DNA of 64,000 bases, taken from assembly GCF_008831285.2 (NCBI RefSeq), contig NC_045150.1, forward strand, positions 374,001-438,000, given 5' to 3'. Shown piece by piece: positions 58,567-64,000 of the stretch; within the stretch, counting starts at the first letter, position 1, and the number at the start of each line of letters is the position of its first letter. Source of the DNA: Nymphaea colorata (Eukaryota > Streptophyta > Magnoliopsida > Nymphaeales > Nymphaeaceae). The position numbers and the translations under genes are program-made. Below the pieces are notes generated by a model, which worked only from the letters and a program-made list of their open reading frames with translations, did not search any database and had not been told where the DNA came from.

Positions 58567-59089
58567 CTCCTAGTTAGGGGTGAAAACGAGCCGAGTCGAG
58601 CTCGAACTCGGCTCGACTAAATAAGACCTCAAGCTTTACTCGGCTCGAGCTCAAAAATAGCTCGACTACAGTGGCTCAAACTCAACTCGATAGTCACGTT
58701 TTGAGCTTGAGCTCGACTCAGTTAAGCTCAACAAACTTGTTTGATACTCATCCTTACTTGTGGACCACGAGCTCGATTAAGGCTAGATAAACTTGTTATG
58801 AATCTGTCAAGGCGAGAGAAAAAAAAGAGGTTGTATTTGAGGCGTTCACTCTTTGGAAATTTGAATAAATAGAATTTGGATTTTCAATGTCTATTATAAA
58901 ACTCATCTCCCCCATATCTCAAATGCTTATATGTATGAGTGAACAATTTTAATAGAGTTAGCTCGAAAAGGACTAAAATAATAATCTTCATACAGTTCTA
59001 CGTTGTCCTCTGTTTTCTTGGTGAAGAACATTCATATGCGGTTAAGCCCACAGAGAGGGAGAGATCACTTACCATGGACTGCAGTCTGC

Positions 59090-62000
59090 AGAGGGGTCGA
59101 TGAATGCTTTGAATTAGCATCGGCCTGCTGCGCAAATGAACGAAGCAGTCTTCCACTCCTTATCTATCCAGAACGAAGGGCCCTTGCCTTCAATCTTCTC
59201 AAAGCATATGTCATACTCCCCATTTATAAAGTTCATAGTCAAACAACCTCAACATAGATAATGGATTCAAAATTAATCCAGCCAAAGAAGAGCTTATGCC
59301 ACTAAGTAACAACATGCATCGTTATCGAAATATATCTTAAGCAACGCCTCCCATGCCTCCAATCACAATTAATTTGGGCATAAATGACATATCTACATAA
59401 TTAGCTTGTTCAGAAATATGTAAAAATATGTGAACAAATGTACAAACGACTGGTCTTACTCATTTCTTTTCTTTCTAACGCCCAATTGAAAAGGTAAAAA
59501 AAGGAACCAAAACATGAAAATGAACCATCCCTTCCTCTAGCCACAATAATCAACATGAACAACCCATCCTGACATTTATAAATAACTTAACATGATTAAA
59601 TTGCAACAACAACTATGTTTTGAGAACCATCTCTCCTCTCAAGGAACCAAAACATGAAAATGAACCATCCCTTCCTCTAGCCACAATAACAGCAAGCTCC
59701 TGAATAACATAAAAAAAAAGCTATGTCACATTATTGTCAAATTTTAAAAATGACTTTTTAAGTGCACAGTGGTCATAAACACTGAAAATAATGGAAAAAA
59801 ATCACCAAGAAGCAAAAGATGTAGCAATTGTTTAATCTCAATGCAGATTGACTAGAACAAAGTGTTTAGATCATCCCAACTGGAAAAACAACAAAATATA
59901 CAATATCTAGGTTAACAAAACAACCTTTGCTACTTAAGTGGCTGAGCTACATTCTAAATCTCACATGGTTACAGTGTTCATTATAGTTTTAAAAATCATG
60001 AACAAAAATCTGTGTGAATCATCCTTAAAAATCGTAGCATATCCTTCCAAAAGATGAACAACAAACTGATCTGATCTTGACCAACAGAATAAAAAGGATA
60101 AGAACAAAGTTAGCTGGACAAAGAAAAGGTGTTGTAGTACAAAATGTTGAGATGACAACCTTTCATGTTACTAAACAGGCTCATCTATTCTAGTATAAAT
60201 GATGTCATGAATTTAATTGTATGCAAAGACTGGAATGTGCCTTGCATATTTCTGAATATGGTCTTCTGCACATTTCTATGGAAAAAAGGTTTTGGGCCCT
60301 GACATCAAAACGCAGTCTTGAGTTCAAATCTGGGTTGTACATCTGTTTGGACGACACAAAAGCCATCTTTTTCAGAAATGGGTTTAAACATGTTTTGGAG
60401 AAACTGGTTGTGGCAGCTTTTTCACCTCATCAACCTTAGCTTTTTTAGGACTTCCTTCTTCTTCATCGCCTTCAGGTTTTAGGGAAGGGGTTTCATGCTC
60501 TCCTCTCCCTTCATCTTTATCTTCTTCAAGAACAACAAATGGCACGGGCTTTTAGATGGGGAAGGAAAATGAGGCACTCAATTGCCAGGAAGTTCATCAG
60601 CCACCTTCCTGGCTGGTGGATGAGTTAACAAGCCAAAGGCCTGCTTCTATGAGCTGGCAAATGGGGAAACCCAATCTCCTAGATATTCATTCTGGAACAC
60701 TGCATCAATGGAATCGTGAGGTGCATCTTCTTCCTTTTCTTCTTTTCCCTACTCCAGTCGACTTGATCATTGCTTAGAATCAAATCAATTTAACAAGAAA
60801 ATATTAATTATTTTTGTTCATGTGCAATATAGAACTGTACCTTTTTTTCTTTTTTTCACTAAAACATATTTAATCATGAGAAAAGAAACTTCACTCAGTA
60901 CATGATTCATATGATAACAGGTAGAATATACATCTAATAACTGACCAACTTCTATCCTTTGAAGCTCCAGGAACCTATTTAGGATGAATGCTTAGGAGAT
61001 GCACAATGCTCATGATGCATGTTGATAGTATGCACACACAACATTATCTATACATAAATGCATGGGATGTTGTTCATCTCCAGCAGGTTGTGGCCATTAA
61101 ACTTCACTACAGCACATAAGCAATGTCCCAAGATTATTCTATCTTTCCCTTCCCTCATCACAAACCATAGAAAGTAAAAGAACCAGGGGAAAAACAAAAA
61201 TTCCTTCAGCAACAATTATTGCATAATGCCGAAGCTTGGCAGGAAGGCTTTGCACTAGATAAGAACGAATCCACAACCTTTTCAATAACCAACTTCCATG
61301 ACATGAAATAGATAATACATTCTAAGTTTAAGGCAGATAGAGATTTCTGAGTCAACCGACTTATTTTCATTTAACAAAAGCCTTAGAACTCCTATCTTCC
61401 AACAAAGCACGGGAAAAAAAGAAAAGAACATAGATATCAAGGCTATGGTTACTTGAATGGATGCTGCCTTCTTGTTTGGTTCAAGTTGGCCACCTGCAGA
61501 TATTTAAATGAAAGTGAAACATCAATGAATTGACATAGCACCACAGAGGGTGTAGATATTTAAACGAAAGTGGAACATCAAAAAGAATGAGATGCAGAAA
61601 CATTTCAATATTAGAGAAGAAAGATAAGCAAAAACAAAGAAACAACTCTGTGCATAATGGAAGAGAAAAGAAACAGAGCCGAAAGACAAAAATAATTTCT
61701 CTTTTACCTAAAGCCGATCTTGAGGCAAGCTGTTCTCCTTCCTTCTACTACAAACGATTTCCTCCCTAGCTCTGTGCCTCCAACGATATGTGCCAAAGAG
61801 AACTTGCCCTCTTTGCTGAATAAAATGCACTGGGCTGAATAAAATGCAGAAAGAAAGCAAGAGAGAAAGAGAGAACTACATACATTTACGCAGGAAACTT
61901 GCCCTCTTTGTTGCAGAAGCGGAGCTACAGGCTGTGATAGGAACCTTGAATGCTGAAGTGGAGCTGCCGCTGTGATAGGAACTTTGAAGGTTGAAGGCTG

Positions 62001-62130
62001 AAGGCTGAAGCAAAGCTGCCAGCTGACCTTGAAGGTTGAAGGCTGAAGCGGCCCGCGGGCGGAGGATCTTACCAGTTACGAGTTAGGTTAGGGTTGTCAT
62101 GGGGGAAAAAGTTTCAAAACGAGAGAGGGA
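59090..62130 (-). other. Gene-like content of the 3.9-kb hAT element
   Basis: The minus strand has a leader-like C/T-rich stretch (about 62200-62090) and a GC-richer part with repeated 'ttcagccttcaacc' (62050-61960). Below it are stretches bounded by splice-like signals: one ending CTTTAG|GTAAAAG near 61708; one from CTGCAG|GTGGCC (about 61495) to CAA|GTAACC (about 61456); an acidic/Lys-rich coding-like stretch near 60540-60420 (PFVVLEEDKDEG…SPKKAKVDEVKKL); and one ending CATG|GTAAGTG near 59075. I do not recognise the source gene. Captured host sequence is an inference. Confidence 0.4.
59501..59689. repeat. 49-base direct repeat, two copies
   Basis: The 49 bases starting AAGGAACCAAAACATGAAAA and ending CCACAATAA are identical at 59501-59549 and 59641-59689 inside the hAT-like element. 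Perfect identity suggests a recent duplication. Confidence 0.85.
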
Positions 62131-62445
62131 GAAGTTTTGAGATGAGAGACAGAGGGAGGGAGAATGAAAAGGAAAGTGAAAACTGAAAAGAGAGTTCCCG
62201 CCTGAGACGTTTTTGAAAACTAGTTTTTTTAATTAAAAAACGAGTCGGTGACACTTTCGAGTCGAGTCGAGCTTTAACGGTTCAAGTTCAGTGAACTCGA
62301 ACTTGACTCGATTAGTTGAACGAGTCGACTTGTGAACTCGAGCTCGACTCGTTTAACACATGATGCAGCTCGAACTCGCTTATGAGTTGAGCTTAAACGA
62401 GTCGAGCTCGAGTAGCTCGACTCGTTGTTCACCCCTACTTCTAGT

Positions 62446-62830
62446 GTGTTTGCCCAATTGGCAAGCTTCACACATGAAAGGCTCTGACACTGAAATTTGT
62501 GAAAGAATGTGACGAAGCTTCGACATTAAGGGATGTCACAAACTAAGATGCCATTGTAAGAAGTGAGCTTCAAAAGATTAGATGATGTTGCATCATCCAT
62601 GGTTGCCGACAAAAAGTAGACTCTCCCTTTCTCATGGCCGCCACCAATCATCTTCTCAGTTTTTTAGTCCTGAAAGCAACACAACCTAGGGTAAAAAATG
62701 ACTCTACACTACAAATCCATAGCTGATTTTCATGACATATAACATATTAGTAGGAAAGTCTAGAGTATACAAGACATGTTTGGTAGTATAGTCATAAGAT
62801 AGTTTCACCTCTCCACTTCCAATGATAGAG
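62446..62830 (-). pseudogene. Copia GAG-pre-integrase / zinc-binding region
   Basis: The minus strand ends CEACQLGKHT just before the hAT insertion, the second Cys pair of the integrase HHCC zinc site. Upstream parts are degenerate. Confidence 0.7.
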
Positions 62831-62836
62831 GACAGT

Positions 62837-63121
62837 CTACCATTTGCTAGTTTCATACATCAAGGCTAGGCAAAACTGCTTAAAGTGGAAAATAATTGTG
62901 GAATAATAAAAATGGTTGGATGCACTATAATCAAATAACCACACCAGACCTAGGTCACTAGATACTATACCAACTATCAACGTAGAATTTATAACCATAA
63001 CAGAGGGTGATGCAGGCAATGCACTAGTCGCAGGTCTTTGATAAAGGATATGCTCATACTCTGCCCGACACAAGCTCAAAGTAAAGGGGCCAGTTGGAGG
63101 TGGTGTAGAAATTCTCCCCAA
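62837..63121 (-). pseudogene. Copia protease remnant
   Basis: A minus-strand frame with WLFDYSASNHFY. The active-site DSGAS has become DYSAS, so the protease is inactive. An upstream segment matches the corresponding segment of the copia at 43740-43860. Confidence 0.75.
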
Positions 63122-63149
63122 GTGATGATGATACTACAACATGAGCTAT

Positions 63150-63990
63150 CCTTGCAAAGGAGAAACGTATACTAGCAGGAGCTTTCCCACCTTTGTCCTG
63201 TACAGTCCCTATCAGTCGACCATACTTATCCCGACATCAATCCTTTAAGTGCCATAGTTTTTCACAATAAGTGTATTGAAATCTTTCACATCCTACAAAA
63301 CAACAGCTAGTACCTCTCCTCTACACCAGAAGAGCTGCCCTATCCATGTCCTCTAGCTACTGCTAGGGCTGAAGCTGGTACATCACTAGTTGGTTGGGAT
63401 ATCATAAATACTAGTTGACTAAGTCAATTATAAGCTTCAAAAGGTTAGGAATTTCACTTCCAGTGAGCATTGGAGCCTTGCTACTGCATACTTAGGTGAT
63501 AGACCAGCTAGAAACTTAGCTACCACGGTGGGCTCAAAGTGTGACCTGTAACAAGTCTTGCAAGGAGGACGTAGAAATTTTAGTCTTTCATTTCGAGAGG
63601 TAAAGTTTAGAGAACGATCCTGATTTCCCTGTTGTAGCTTGTACAACTACTCTTCAGCTTGAAGATTCTTACTAATATTCTTGTCTTAAGTGTAGGTCTG
63701 CCTCAGGAATTCTCACATCTCCTTTGTAGTAGTGTAGTATGCTATGGCTGGGGCAATTTGGGGTTGTATGCTATTCATTATCTAGGGCATTACCATGCTC
63801 TTGTCTTCTTCCTACGTAGGATACTTTCTAGTTTTTTCAGTAGGTTCATGTTCTTCAATCACATGCTTCTTTCGATGTCTAGTGACTGCCATCATAAGTG
63901 ACCTAGACTAGATTTCATAATTTTGTCTATCCAAGAATGTTCTTTTCAGACATATCAAAGCACTATAGGAAGTTGAACCACGTGAATTCA
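63150..63990 (-). pseudogene. Copia gag remnant
   Basis: The minus strand reads RLKFLRPPCKTCYRSHFEP and FLAGLSPKYAVARLQ, near-identical in pattern to the gag at 43220-43350, plus a broken zinc knuckle (YTYCEKLWHLKD then a stop) near 63270 whose first Cys is lost. The N-terminal part (63890-63660) has several stops. Confidence 0.8.
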
Positions 63991-64000
63991 CCAAGATATT

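Larger units (their letters stand above)
58575..62437. mobile_element. hAT-like element, 3.9 kb, TAGGGGTGAA ends
   Basis: Left end TAGGGGTGAAAACGAGCCGA, right end the inverse of TAGGGGTGAACAACGAGTCG. Flanks are CTCCTAGT (58567-58574) and CTTCTAGT (62438-62445), an 8-base duplication with one mismatch. Removing it rejoins the copia integrase in frame between GKHT and RSHY. Both ends carry about 200 bases of CGAGCTCGA-type repeats. No hAT transposase was recognised inside. Instead there are gene-like pieces on the minus strand (see 59090-62130). Confidence 0.85.
58065..64000 (-). mobile_element. Ty1/copia retrotransposon, degenerate, split by a hAT-like element, runs off the window
   Basis: On the minus strand the order is gag (about 63990-63150), protease (63121-62837), the integrase zinc-binding region (to 62446), the inserted element (62437-58575), and the integrase core (58566-58065). 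Stops and frame breaks are frequent. The gag and knuckle closely match the copia at 42783-44132, so both belong to one family. No reverse transcriptase was found before 57960. The 5' LTR, if any, lies beyond 64000. Confidence 0.85.

Overview
This is nuclear DNA of a flowering plant. Two intron-containing plant genes can be read exon by exon. The rest is AT-rich sequence full of microsatellites, Ty1/copia, Ty3/gypsy and TRIM retrotransposon remains, and hAT-type DNA transposons. The species cannot be named from the sequence. The long, transposon-filled introns point to a moderately large genome. I saw no bacterial, organellar or viral genes and no RNA genes or CRISPR arrays.

Host genes, both on the minus strand. 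(1) Positions 7653-5574 hold a two-exon gene for a plant-specific C2H2-like zinc-finger protein of 407 residues. (2) Positions 50960-15892 hold a ten-exon gene for the plant SGTA orthologue (small glutamine-rich TPR co-chaperone; I recall the Arabidopsis orthologue as TPR8) of 429 residues. Its 1,290 coding bases are spread over 35 kb. All exons join in frame with GT-AG introns except intron 2, whose only in-frame donor is GC. The carboxylate-clamp residues of its three TPR repeats are all present.

Layout. 1-5573: no gene, one small terminal-inverted-repeat element and a (TA)n/(CA)n tract. 5574-7653: zinc-finger gene. 7654-15891: its upstream region, a small hAT-like element, microsatellites and a GC-rich repeat block. 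15892-50960: SGTA gene. Intron 9 holds a 414-bp hAT element. Intron 7 holds an internally deleted copia element with both LTRs, itself invaded by two hAT elements. Intron 6 holds a decayed copia reverse transcriptase/RNase H with a hAT insertion and a duplicated RNase H end. Intron 4 holds a TRIM, a gypsy gag fragment and a dead hAT transposase. Intron 3 holds an LTR pair around an oppositely oriented copia gag-protease, a foldback MITE and a small hAT element. 50961-58000: upstream region and several kilobases of degenerate short tandem repeats. 58065-64000: a copia element read on the minus strand, interrupted in its integrase by a 3.9-kb hAT-like element, and running off the window edge.

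The clearest points for a second look are: (a) an LTR pair in which one LTR is the empty site and the other carries a 340-bp MITE with a perfect 8-bp target duplication; (b) the GC-AG intron with a GT donor four bases downstream; (c) a 3.9-kb hAT-like element that may carry gene-derived pieces; (d) an LTR pair whose primer-binding site points the opposite way from the gag gene inside it; and (e) a multi-kilobase degenerate tandem array upstream of SGTA.
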